From the NCBI GenBank assembly GCA_029204225.1, contig CM055104.1, forward strand, positions 22,884,189-22,948,188: 64,000 nt of DNA. Direction: 5' to 3'. Below, piece by piece: positions 25,001 through 32,272 of the stretch. The DNA is from Diphasiastrum complanatum. Lineage: Eukaryota; Streptophyta; Lycopodiopsida; Lycopodiales; Lycopodiaceae. Made by a program: the position numbers and the translations under genes. The notes beneath the pieces are model-generated. The model searched no databases and was not told where the DNA came from. It was given only the letters and a program-made list of their open reading frames with translations. The stretch's first letter is position 1, and every line of letters begins with the position of its first letter.

Positions 25001-25200
25001 AGAATAAAATCCGCCTTCTTTGCTCTTTCCCGAATCTCGCACAAAGCGGCAGTCGAATTTTTGGAGGGCCAGTTGCGAGCTGTTTCTGATCCTCCTCGAA
25101 TGATGTTGAGAGCCAAATTGGTTAACAACAAGGCCTTGCTTCTTGATGCTTCAGCTGCAACAGCCACTGACGATGATGATGATAATGATGCCTTCAACAT
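3810..25200 (-). CDS. SIN2: SIN2/MTG1-type mitochondrial ribosome-assembly GTPase, 8 exons
   Basis: This is a circularly permuted YlqF/MTG1-family GTPase; Arabidopsis SIN2 (DAR GTPase 2, mitochondrial) is the likely relative. By family knowledge it binds GTP and helps large-subunit ribosome assembly in mitochondria. Exons on the minus strand are 25200-24982, 8985-8887, 8697-8620, 6760-6619, 5679-5609, 5402-5306, 5186-5029 and 4058-3810. All junctions are GT-AG, all phases agree, and the product is 370 residues, near the family's usual length. Motifs come in permuted order: EVRDAR at residues 68-73, G4 NKMD at 97-100, G1 GVPNIGKSA at 157-165, G2-region GPLPGIT at 190-196, G3 DTPG at 214-217. 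The C-terminus LYRTGKLG...DNVP matches the SIN2 tail. The start is the first ATG after an in-frame TGA upstream. Oddities are a 16-kb intron 1 full of retroelements and the absence of the usual GHM-like motif before the DAR helix. Exons were placed by eye; the function is inferred from family. Confidence 0.9.
5029..5186 (-). CDS. SIN2: SIN2-like GTPase exon 7
   Basis: It encodes about residues 236-288, [16 protein letters not shown] to NLKAKK. This is the helical segment after the G domain (family pattern GEERIAQY in SIN2). The acceptor is GAAG and the donor GTACAA. Confidence 0.86.
5306..5402 (-). CDS. SIN2: SIN2-like GTPase exon 6 (G3)
   Basis: It encodes about residues 204-235, [18 protein letters not shown] then [17 protein letters not shown] is the G3 motif. 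The acceptor is CGTAG and the donor ACCG|GTAC, leaving one base for the next exon. Confidence 0.88.
5609..5679 (-). CDS. SIN2: SIN2-like GTPase exon 5 (G2 region)
   Basis: It encodes about residues 180-203, [19 protein letters not shown] to SSYQ. GPLPGIT is the switch-I/G2 region typical of plant SIN2 proteins. The acceptor is TTCAG and the donor GTAGCA. The exon is only 71 bases. Confidence 0.86.
6619..6760 (-). CDS. SIN2: SIN2-like GTPase exon 4 (Walker A/G1)
   Basis: It encodes residues 133-179 with the P-loop [14 protein letters not shown]. The chosen donor, CAACCAG|GTTGGC, leaves one base that pairs in phase with exon 5. An alternative donor seven codons earlier (ACT|GTGGGG) breaks the frame of the next exon, so it is rejected. 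Confidence 0.88.
8620..8697 (-). CDS. SIN2: SIN2-like GTPase exon 3
   Basis: It encodes residues 107-132, [11 protein letters not shown] through [10 protein letters not shown]. The NTHNKDSV stretch occupies the position of the family's short segment after G4 that contacts the nucleotide. It is flanked by a CAG acceptor and a GTAAGG donor and keeps phase 0. Confidence 0.85.
8887..8985 (-). CDS. SIN2: SIN2-like GTPase exon 2 (G4 motif)
   Basis: It encodes residues 74-106, beginning [14 protein letters not shown] and containing [18 protein letters not shown] is the G4 guanine-specificity motif, placed before G1 as expected for a circularly permuted GTPase. It is flanked by an AG acceptor and a GTGAAT donor, phase 0 on both sides. 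This exon is not visible as a long ORF and was found by following the protein family. Confidence 0.87.
11915..12092 (+). mobile_element. Truncated 5' LTR of chromovirus A
   Basis: The segment starting CAGTTCCAGTTGCCA and ending ATCGTTATA closely repeats 23664-23840, the end of the 3' LTR. Upstream of about 11915 the similarity stops, so the first 300 bases of this LTR are missing. It is followed by a primer-binding site. Confidence 0.8.
12094..12105 (+). promoter_or_regulatory. Primer-binding site of chromovirus A
   Basis: TGGTATCAGAGC, complementary to the 3' end of initiator methionine tRNA, lies one base after the LTR remnant. This is the usual priming site for plant chromoviruses and many copia elements. 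Confidence 0.85.
13191..13637 (+). mobile_element. 5' LTR of non-autonomous element L
   Basis: This 447-bp LTR begins TGTTAGAAG and ends CCTACA. It carries a TATTTATATG stretch around 13468 that could serve as its TATA box. It differs from the 3' LTR by roughly 15 substitutions and three small indels by eye. Confidence 0.95.
14475..14642 (+). pseudogene. Copia-type gag N-terminal remnant
   Basis: ATG at 14475 opens a frame reading [20 protein letters not shown] followed by [11 protein letters not shown]. The LDGTNYxxWK/Cxx pattern is the hallmark of copia gag (UBN2-type) N-termini. The frame stops after about 55 codons; a full gag would have several hundred. Confidence 0.65.
14668..15576 (+). 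CDS. Uncharacterised 302-codon ORF inside element L
   Basis: An uninterrupted frame of 302 codons fills the second half of the element interior. I do not recognise it. It has a Ser-rich N-terminus, a hydrophobic stretch near residues 130-160 that could be membrane-spanning, and repeats of the phrase 'VQSGxLL/VxF'. A second hydrophobic segment ends the protein ([16 protein letters not shown]). It could be degenerate internal sequence or captured host sequence. An intact frame this long in otherwise non-coding element DNA is unusual, but whether it is translated is unknown. Confidence 0.35.
   Translation: MYRIKDSSSCFLLSTSSSLKVEEQSHAKFDHCLSTSTSLHRNVGMVKHSSSLEPFVANDGGISKEPYEQASQDNVLEKAEIKHSLKPFCTNGGEEKIMSISTLVQSGVLLDFLGVQSGKLLVFFLKMVDTRFSHGLLIIFSLCYIVSILLCIGNGLRKVFGQQGPHLEHFGQQSVGDFVAVGQPATASCWLSESLRDSKASFYLGGNTHASPKSVPYVDFHVLMLTSYDDGVVLPSVGEQIIDSKIREDVMVKEYHTLLYESCGKKTYGIMWEPLMDCKSIFRLVAGFLVTYFGWSMLVFTL
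15824..16275 (+). mobile_element. 3' LTR of element L
   Basis: This 452-bp copy of 13191-13637 starts directly after the AAAGAGGG polypurine tract and ends CTACA. It is followed by the GTCCA target duplication. Confidence 0.95.
16994..17710 (+). pseudogene. Chromovirus A gag with zinc knuckle (broken)
   Basis: ATG at 16994 begins [11 protein letters not shown]. The region [17 protein letters not shown]...FILGL matches the retrotransposon gag capsid pattern. A CCHC knuckle, [14 protein letters not shown], lies near 17440-17482 with spacing C-x2-C-x4-H-x4-C. At least three stops interrupt the frame. Gag forms the particle and binds the RNA. Confidence 0.8.
17640..17900 (+). pseudogene. Chromovirus A aspartic protease remnant
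   Basis: The frame has [15 protein letters not shown] where the active-site D-S/T-G would stand, and later [14 protein letters not shown], which matches the conserved ILG block of gypsy proteases. The catalytic triplet is lost, so the domain is dead. Confidence 0.65.
18040..18600 (+). pseudogene. Chromovirus A reverse transcriptase (broken)
   Basis: Recognisable blocks are [78 protein letters not shown] and the catalytic DDILI. The residue before DD is replaced by a stop (VVF*DDIL), and frameshifts occur near 18230 and 18390. The strong family blocks make the domain certain; it cannot be active. Confidence 0.88.
18890..19250 (+). pseudogene. Chromovirus A RNase H fused by deletion to integrase zinc finger
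   Basis: RNase H reads [35 protein letters not shown] and [10 protein letters not shown], giving the D, E and D catalytic positions. The last block should read NQVADALS but is NQVANA followed at once by [15 protein letters not shown], the integrase zinc-finger region. The linker and first half of the finger are therefore deleted. Confidence 0.85.
19250..19594 (+). pseudogene. Chromovirus A integrase, N-terminal and core part (deleted)
   Basis: [14 protein letters not shown] is the zinc-binding region, and [12 protein letters not shown] begins the core. The core then jumps to [17 protein letters not shown], so about 60 residues including the first catalytic aspartate are missing. A 30-bp tandem duplication lies at 19291-19350. 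The frame is cut at 19594 by the minus-strand insertion and resumes at 22602. Confidence 0.82.
19291..19350 (+). repeat. 30-bp tandem duplication in integrase
   Basis: Two head-to-tail 30-bp copies (TTACTCAAGC...CTTATGT) differ only in their last base. They duplicate ten codons of the zinc-finger region in frame. Confidence 0.95.
19600..20122 (-). mobile_element. 3' LTR of minus-strand gypsy element B
   Basis: Read on the minus strand this 523-bp LTR runs TGTTACAGC to GTCTGACA. It is preceded by the polypurine tract GGGGGGAAGGGA (plus positions about 20123-20135). It contains an internal duplication of about 80 bp at about 19750-19895 and three perfect palindromes, listed separately. Its proximal 245 bp are repeated at 22357-22601. 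Confidence 0.85.
20123..20272 (-). pseudogene. Element B chromodomain
   Basis: The minus-strand frame reads [20 protein letters not shown] then [12 protein letters not shown], the chromodomain pattern (EYLVKWxGxPxxxATWE) found at the end of chromovirus integrases. By family knowledge this domain directs insertion towards particular chromatin. It ends close to the LTR, as expected. Confidence 0.85.
20272..20385 (-). pseudogene. Element B integrase core scrap between two deletions
   Basis: In a minus-strand frame different from the RT frame the sequence reads [20 protein letters not shown] then [18 protein letters not shown], the start of the integrase core. It is joined directly to the truncated RT upstream and to the chromodomain downstream, so both flanking regions were deleted. 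Confidence 0.8.
20375..21063 (-). pseudogene. Element B reverse transcriptase (truncated)
   Basis: Blocks on the minus strand include [68 protein letters not shown] and [18 protein letters not shown]. The catalytic block is FVDD at the truncation. One in-frame stop separates IKH from YSMPRID. The RT C-terminus and all of RNase H are deleted. Confidence 0.9.
21064..21470. other. Element B interior, no clear domain
   Basis: This lies between the RT start and the opposite-strand pol fragment. A minus-strand frame of about 90 codons (21383-21105) may be decayed protease-linker sequence, but no catalytic motif is visible. Confidence 0.4.
21480..22356 (+). pseudogene. Gypsy integrase fragment on + strand inside element B
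   Basis: The linker DPHFGPIW and the finger [20 protein letters not shown] then [11 protein letters not shown] and KCDQCQ give an intact H-H-C-C zinc site. The core has [29 protein letters not shown] and [20 protein letters not shown]. After a frameshift near 22145, [20 protein letters not shown] and [16 protein letters not shown] follow, so D, D and E positions are all represented. It is far better preserved than, and related to, element A's integrase. It ends abruptly at GYSPF where the truncated LTR begins. Confidence 0.88.
22357..22601 (-). mobile_element. Truncated 5' LTR copy of element B
   Basis: It is a direct repeat of 19877-20122 with few differences, beginning TCACGTTGACTAGTCAACTC and ending GTAACA on the + strand. 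About half of the LTR is missing at the side that joins the + strand integrase. Confidence 0.88.
22602..23333 (+). pseudogene. Chromovirus A integrase C-terminus and chromodomain
   Basis: The interrupted integrase resumes with [20 protein letters not shown] and [16 protein letters not shown] frameshifted middle follows, then [15 protein letters not shown] and the chromodomain [19 protein letters not shown] then [18 protein letters not shown]. The reading frame ends just before the polypurine tract at about 23350-23360. Confidence 0.85.
23362..23840 (+). mobile_element. 3' LTR of chromovirus A
   Basis: It starts TGTTACATCC immediately after the purine tract AAGAGGGGAAAAA. It contains TATATATACTATAGG near 23626, a likely TATA box. 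It ends ATCGTTATA, the same terminal 180 bp as the truncated 5' LTR. Confidence 0.85.
23841..24960. other. No gene recognised (intron 1, proximal part)
   Basis: No open frame carries known motifs. The stretch separates the chromovirus from exon 1 of the GTPase gene. Confidence 0.5.
24982..25200 (-). CDS. SIN2: SIN2-like GTPase exon 1
   Basis: It encodes residues 1-73: an Ala/Ser-rich, arginine-containing N-terminus with almost no acidic residues, which could be an organelle-targeting peptide, then the helix ending in [11 protein letters not shown]. The donor is GTAATT immediately after the DAR codons. In most family members an N-W/F-x-x-H/GHM motif precedes this helix; here the corresponding stretch reads RNWPSKNST. 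The frame stays open upstream through a GCA (alanine) repeat but contains no other ATG before a TGA. Confidence 0.85.
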
Positions 25201-26694
25201 AGCTATAGCTTCTCTTGCTGCTGCTGCTGCTGCTAATTTTCCTGGGTAACTCCTTCAGAATTGGGCTGGATTGTTGTTTACTTTATTCTAATAAACCACA
25301 TAACACTGAATGAGATTGCCTTTGCTGGAAATTTGGGCCTGTTTTTTAGGCCCATATTAAAGGTCCCATAAATTAGTGCTCATTCTAGAAAGAAATGTTT
25401 AAAATGAATGCTCAAACATTTATCCCAAATGTAAATTTTGGAGCACCCTATTTTGCATCATCACTTGGCATGCAGTGCCCATCTAATGGAGATGGGCAAT
25501 GATATCCCTCTTTTCAAAACAATGATATCATTGTCTACCCTTAGATTTGTGGGCCACCACCACTGCTGTGGCAATGGTAGTGTGGAATATACTCTCCTGT
25601 AAATCACGGGTGATAATGTTTTATTGGTCAGGCATTACCGCACATAATTTGGAATCCGGACAGTCGAGTGACGTTGGTCAGGCCATTATTGCATATAATG
25701 TGATCTCCGGATAGCTTGTGGCCTCCGCTACCTGGTTTCCAGATTACATGCAGTAATGGCCCTCCCAATGGCCATTACTTAGTACTTAATGTCATCACAT
25801 GCTATGAAAACATGTGATTTTTCAAGGATTGTGCACCTTTTTTTCCCAAGGGTTGATGGGATCATGAGGGTGCTTTCAAACTTGCATGCCATAAGTCCTT
25901 TATTTAATGAGAGTACATATTGGAGGCTTGCCAATGGTCATCCTCAATTCAAAAAAAGATCCACAGAAAGGTTGGTTCAAGTTAGTATCATGTGACACCT
26001 TGAGAGGGACCTTTGCCCATGTAAGCTAGAGTGAATGTGGGTTATTTTGTGCTTGGGAACATTGCTCAGCATGCTAAGTTGATAAGGACAACTCAAGGAA
26101 AATGGGCCAATTAAATAGCAAGAATTAAGATAGGCCGATTAGGTTCCATCAATCCATTTTACAATTATTAGCTAAGTTTGAAAGAGGCGTGATCCTTTGC
26201 CCATCAAGTCACTTGCCAAGGCTTAAAAAAGGGTGCAAGATAAAATAGTCAAACAATCCAAGTTGACACTTACCTAAAAACACCCTTATTGAGGTGGACA
26301 CTTGCCTTTTTATATTCATAAATGATTCCTTTGGGGTGTGCCCTCTTTGGAGTGTGCCCTTGTATTATGCATTCATTTGTGAAAAATAGCCACTATGGCT
26401 TCATGTCATAAAAATGTTGAAGGGCTTTTTAAAAAGTGCTCCCAAAGTTTTCTATAACTTGCATAAAAAAGATGTGGTCTTCTTTTGAAGAAAAATTGGG
26501 AGAGAAAAAAACAAGTCATATGGCCCTCATTTTTAGAAAAGAAAGAGTGGAGTTGGTCATAAAATGGTCCCCACTTAGAGAGAAGTAGAGAGAATGGGTG
26601 GTTCCCACACTTGGAGAGAGAAAAAGAAAACTCATATGTGGTCCCCACTATTTTAAAGAGAAAGAATGGAATGGATCATAGATGGTCTCCACAC

Positions 26695-26699
<5 letters not shown>

Positions 26700-26775
<76 letters not shown>
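26700..26775. repeat. (GA)n microsatellite
   Basis: A pure GA run of about 38 units. It lies in a purine-rich area that starts near 26500. Confidence 0.98.
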
Positions 26776-26777
<2 letters not shown>

Positions 26778-26869
26778 AAAGCTCCTCTTCTCAAGACCAA
26801 ACCTTTTAAAATGTCATTGTCCAAGTAGTTCCACAATACAAGAAGTGGGCGTGAGAGGGCTTCAACTAT

Positions 26870-27540
26870 TCGAAGTCGAGCGGGTCATTGCCAATAGTCG
26901 AGACAAGTCGATCGTCAACGATAGTCGTTGGAGTCGGGCTTCCTCGACAGTTCGACGATAGTCGATAGAGTCGGCCCTTCTCTAACAAGTCGGCCTTCCT
27001 TGATAAGTCAGTTCCCATTCTTGTGCCAATCTTCGATAATAGAGTATTTGTGTAGACTATGTGATAATGCATGTAAAACTAGAATAACATGGGATTTAGG
27101 AGAGTAGAGGAATAAATCCAACATGATTATATAAAGACCCAATGCTCATTTTATCATGGACATTGTTGGATTTCATTGCTCAAGACCAAATCCAATGAGT
27201 AATGAGCATCCTGAAAGACTCAGCCGAAGTCGACTCCATCGACTTCGAAGTCATCGAAGTGTTCGAAGTCCGACTTCATCAACTTTGACTTATCCATGTA
27301 TATAATCAAATGTAAATCTCCGAAGTTTCCGACATCAAAGTCATCGACTTCTTTTGTGTATACTTTCTGATATATACAACATCTACTTATCCAACATCGA
27401 AGTCATCGACTACATCGACTTCGACTTGTCATGTATATACCCACATCAACCGAATCAGTCGACATGTCCGACTTCGTCGACTTAACCGAATTCGTCATCA
27501 GGGAAAGGTCGATCCATGAACTGTCAGACGACTCTCTGAC
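26870..27540. repeat. Degenerate GTCGA/CGAAGTC repeat tract
   Basis: TCGA-containing words (GTCGA, TCGAC, CGAAGTC, GACTTCGA) recur dozens of times in two clusters, 26870-27010 and 27220-27490, in DNA that is otherwise poor in CG. The units are short and irregular, like a decayed minisatellite. No coding frame spans it. Confidence 0.7.
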
Positions 27541-30500
27541 AGTCCACCTAATTTGTACATACATTCACAGTTTGAGAAGACGGCCATCTAATGCATAACA
27601 GCTACAATACATTAAGTAGTTAAGACTTTATGCTCTCAATGCACTGAGCACTAACATGCAATCATCAATGAATAGCGTCAGCACTCTTGCCAGACTAGTG
27701 AGAATATATTCTAGTTAAGTGACGATTTTGTAGTTAGATTATGATAATCAGATCAGCTGGAGAATTTTATGCGCCTACTGTCTTGCGTTGCTCCACGCTC
27801 CTATACTCAGTTTTCCCTTACAATCAGAGTACAAGTTTTAGTCTCACTACTGCTTCATTCTTTTGCATTGCTACTTAGTTTTCATCTTGACTATTTTTTA
27901 TGTTAACTGCTGCACTACCGATCCACTATCCATCTGCTATCAGACTTCCGCGGCTATCCTACCATCTTCCGACAAACATTTCAAATAGAAAGGAACATTC
28001 ATTGTCATCTTTGTATTAGCCAAAATTCTACTGCTTGAAAGCGTACGCATGTTGTCTTTGAATCTAACATTGAATGACCTCCCTTGTTCAGCACCTCCAA
28101 ATTTTCTCCCTAGACATCATGCAAATACACTTTGAAGCCTCCGTCAAACTCTATTGTTTTGTTTTGTTCAATCTAGTAGAGCAGCTAAGCTTATAGCACA
28201 ACACGTATATGCTTCCACCTATCGGTTACATATACTTAACAACTCAAAATTGGATCAATATTATACTATAAGCATAGCTTCTAAGACACATGGGCATCAT
28301 TGTAGGATTTGACCTATTCACACAGGATACAAGACATTTGTATTCCAATGGAGGATTTAAATTGCAATAAAGTTGTAGATACATGATCATTCAAATTCAT
28401 AAAATCTGTAAATTTGATTTTAAATCTCTTACAAGTAGCCCATCTTGCTATGGACTCCAATACTAAAGAATCAAAATAACTTTAATGAATAATAGCATAG
28501 AAAGTAAATTGATACTTAATTCAACTTTTCAATAGTGAAGAGACATATGTAAATATTACACCAAGGTTCATGTTGGAAATCATCATGGAGTGAGTTATGA
28601 ATATTTGCCTAAAATGTTGATCCAATCAAAATTAAAAAATTGATGATGATAAGGAATGGCAAAATAGAATTGCATCAACGATATTATGGATCTTTCCTAT
28701 GCAAGCGACATATCAATTGAACAAATCAATTTAGATAAGACAAGATTACATATTAATTGGAAGACGGATGATATTTTGACAATACACCAATTTTGACTAA
28801 AAACTAGTAAAAAAATGTAATTCACTTTTAGATAAAGTACATAAATTTTGATTAAAAATGATTCATTTGAGCTATTTAAGATATCGATATGTAGAATCGA
28901 TTTTGTCTAGCTGATTGAGATCAGAAAAAATTGATCAATCTTTTGTTTTCTACTTTGGCTCTTTATCTATATATAATGGAATCAAACTAAATTGCTGGAT
29001 AATTATCAATCAAAATGTTTATCACCTTTTAATTGTTGTGGACAATTGCCACTTATTATGGTTGTTGCAATCTCTTGCAATTGAATCTATAAGTGGGGTA
29101 AAATATGCAAACAAGTCAAAAATGTGAAGAATTGCCAAAAATTGGCAAATCTAGCTTGATAAAAAAACCATGTAGAATCATGTAAAATGTACATAAGTGG
29201 GTCCCACACGTGTGAGGTCAAGGAGCCACGCAGGAACCCTACTATAGTTTCGATCAAGTCTAAAGGGTTGGTCATGTCATTTTGGTAGTGATTCCTAGAT
29301 TATAGGACCTAGGTGAAAAATTGACCAACTAGTCACCTACTAGGCATGACTCTAGGAATTAGGTTAGGGTTGCAAATTAGGGCAAGAGAGCCAAGCTAAC
29401 TTCCTTATTACATGTTGGAAATCCACCTAACTTCACAAAGGAAGTCACTTTTGGTATGTATTCCAAGCTCCCATAGTGAGAAGATAGATTATTTTTGGAG
29501 CTCATTGGCAATCTCAAGCTACTCCACTATGTACATTGAGTTTTTGTGATCCAAATGCAACCAAATCAATTTCTACTCGTCTCAGCTTGTAGGCCGTATT
29601 ACAGCCTGTAGTACACACGTGTGAAGTCGGATTTGGTGATTGATCAAGGCTATTGATTGTTCTTGCTTGTTGTTTGTCAAATTGCCAATCTAGATCAACT
29701 TTTTTGTCTCTAGTTTTTTGATAGATTGTTAAGCAAGCATCCAATCACTCTTGTGGATCTTTTGTAGATCCATTTATGGTCCTAAAGTACAGTACTTTCA
29801 CAAAAAAAGTAGGTTGCAATCATCCTCAAGTTTATTTGCATGTGTATCTATTGATTGACCCAAGGTTGGCAAAGATTTGACCTAAAGTGTTGTGAGACCT
29901 CAAGTTGGAAACTACAAAAGACAGGTGAATCTTTAACTCAAGATGTGACCTTGAGTTGGAGGCCACAGAGTGCACGTAGTCAACAACTAACTCAAGATTT
30001 GAAAGATCCTAAGTTGAACATTGTGGCTACCAACCGTAAATGTTTTCCTAACCTTTCTATGCATATATTTCTGAGCACAGCAGATTTTGCATGTTTTCTT
30101 GACATAACATTACTGAAACTCCACGATTTTGATTACATCCTACTTTAGGGCTTCAGCCAAGACTTGAGGCTTGTTTAACATCATGATATATATGTGTTCC
30201 TTTCAAGTTCAGTAGAGAGATATACAGCATATCTATTTCAGATTGTTTATTTCTACTAAGTATGTTTTCTTTTCCGGAGATGTTTTTTACACGCTCCCAG
30301 AGTACTATCATTCACATTGTTGACATCACTCATTATGATGGCATCCTTTGGCATTACTAGTCCATTTATATAGTTTGGCAAAGTTTGCATCCTCATTCAA
30401 CAACTACTTCCAACTATATGACATCCATCTCATGTCATAGTTTGGTTCTACATTCTACTTTTGTGGCAACATATCCATTTTCTATGAGCAATTATAAGAG

Positions 30501-31865
30501 GATAATTCTTTTGTAGGAGTTATGAAGAAGAACATGATTATAGCACATTATGAAGGTCTCGTTGCTCTATAAGTCAATACTGTAACAATGGTCCCATTCA
30601 TTGAATATTGGGCCTTGAGCAAATTTGGTTGGTTCTCAAAACTCAAATATCTAGAAAAGGTTGGGAGATCTTGGCCCTAAATTTTACAATAACTTTGTGG
30701 AAGCTTTCTCGAGGTCATCTACTATTCATACGATTTGATCCTCATAAGTATCTTTCGACGAAATGCTTAGCAATGTTCCTTTATGGGACCCACGGACCAT
30801 TTGTTGGTTGTATGGTGTTCTTTGTAGGAAATTACTATTTGGTCAACAGATTGTTCTTCATGTCATACCATGTTAGTAATGTGTCTTCATAACCAGCAAC
30901 CCCAGGGCAAAAAAGAGGCTAACCAAGAAAATGTACAAGATGGTAAGTTGAAATGTTGACTCAAGATCAAGCTCAAGATCCCCTCAAGGTGGTTGTCATG
31001 AAGGGCTCTATGTTGGAATTTCAAGCAAGATAAAGATCAATATCTTGAGTACTCTTCTTGAGTTTGGCTACCAAGGAGGACGCCAAGATGACTCAAGATC
31101 AAACCGAAGAGATTGAAGTCTCTTCTTGAGTTCAATACTCTATGCAAGATTGCAAGTATTTTTACAGGTTGACGTTCTTCCAAAAATAGGTCATAAATGC
31201 ATGTCTTGATTGTTGCACATAATACATGTAAATTTGTAAAGAAGGCTCTGCATGAACATTTCGTGAAAATCTACAAAAGAAAAAAGTTTTCATCAAAATT
31301 GTGTGGAGATCTACAAGTTTCTATTTATGACATAATTTAGAATAATCCTACAGACTATGATAAAATTCCGACACACTCCATTGATTTGACTGCAAACACA
31401 TATGCATATTAAGCATCTTGAATTTGAGATGTTTATCTCAATAGATATTTGATAGAAATCTATCATCCCCACCATTTATTACGCTATGGTTTTGAGGACT
31501 CTCTAGTAATTCTTACTCTTTGCATGTGTTCTATGAGTTGCCAAACCTCCAATAATAAGCACCTCTAGTTGTGCCTTCATGATTCATGTATGTGTATCCT
31601 TAGTTGATAAGTGACAAGGACCCCAGTTGTCAATCACCTATCATGAGATTCTTCCCTCATGGTGCAGATAAAACTAAAATAGTATAGATAGTACAAACCA
31701 TAATCAATATATTGGGAATCTGATTTAGAGTGGGCCCATAACCATTGTTAGATTGATCCCATTCATAAATGAGATCACACAAAGCATGAATTGATCATAC
31801 AATGAAACAAAGCAACAATACAAAACACATGTAAGCAAGGATTGCCACAAAGCATACTTGTAATT

Positions 31866-31871
31866 TTTATT
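31866..31871 (-). terminator. Possible polyadenylation signal of the GRAS gene
   Basis: AATAAA on the minus strand lies about 400 bases downstream of the GRAS stop codon. Plant signals are loose, so this is only a candidate. Confidence 0.3.
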
Positions 31872-32272
31872 CATGTACATATAACACGTAGTATGCTAAG
31901 AACATGTAGATTCTGAGTCTCATGACTGTATATGTCCATACTCCCTTTAACTAACTGAAGATTCAGATGACAAGCATTCTAAACTCAAAATGGCTTGAAT
32001 TGCAGCTAAGTGTTCCAAAGGATCAGGAATTTGAGACGAGAAGGCGTGCTTCTTATCATGATCGAATGACCTGTTTTGCTTTGGGCAGTGGATAGAATTT
32101 GCAAGTGAACCCATAATTGAATTTAGTTGCAATTTCCCCACTTTTGAAGAAATCAAGAGTGGGAACACAAGATTGCAAAAGCTAATAACAGAATTGCTGC
32201 TCCTGATTGTGAGATCGTATATACAAACAAAGCATCACTTGAAGCAGCTTAGGAATTGTGATCTGATCGTGA

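Larger units (their letters stand above)
25201..32272. other. Spacer between the two host genes; no gene recognised
   Basis: The first few hundred bases on the left lie upstream of the GTPase start and should hold its promoter; a GCA repeat is at about 25216-25233. A two-copy imperfect repeat of about 45 bp lies near 25628-25720 (GGTCAGGCATTACCGCA / GGTCAGGCCATTATTGCA). A long GA array is at 26700-26775 and a TCGA-rich tract at about 26870-27540. The rest is AT-rich with only short unsupported frames. Confidence 0.6.

Noticed and set aside
24710-25249. 179-codon + strand frame overlapping GTPase exon 1
   Set aside because: The opposite strand encodes the recognisable EVRDAR exon. The + strand frame has no motif and ends in a GCT (alanine) repeat.
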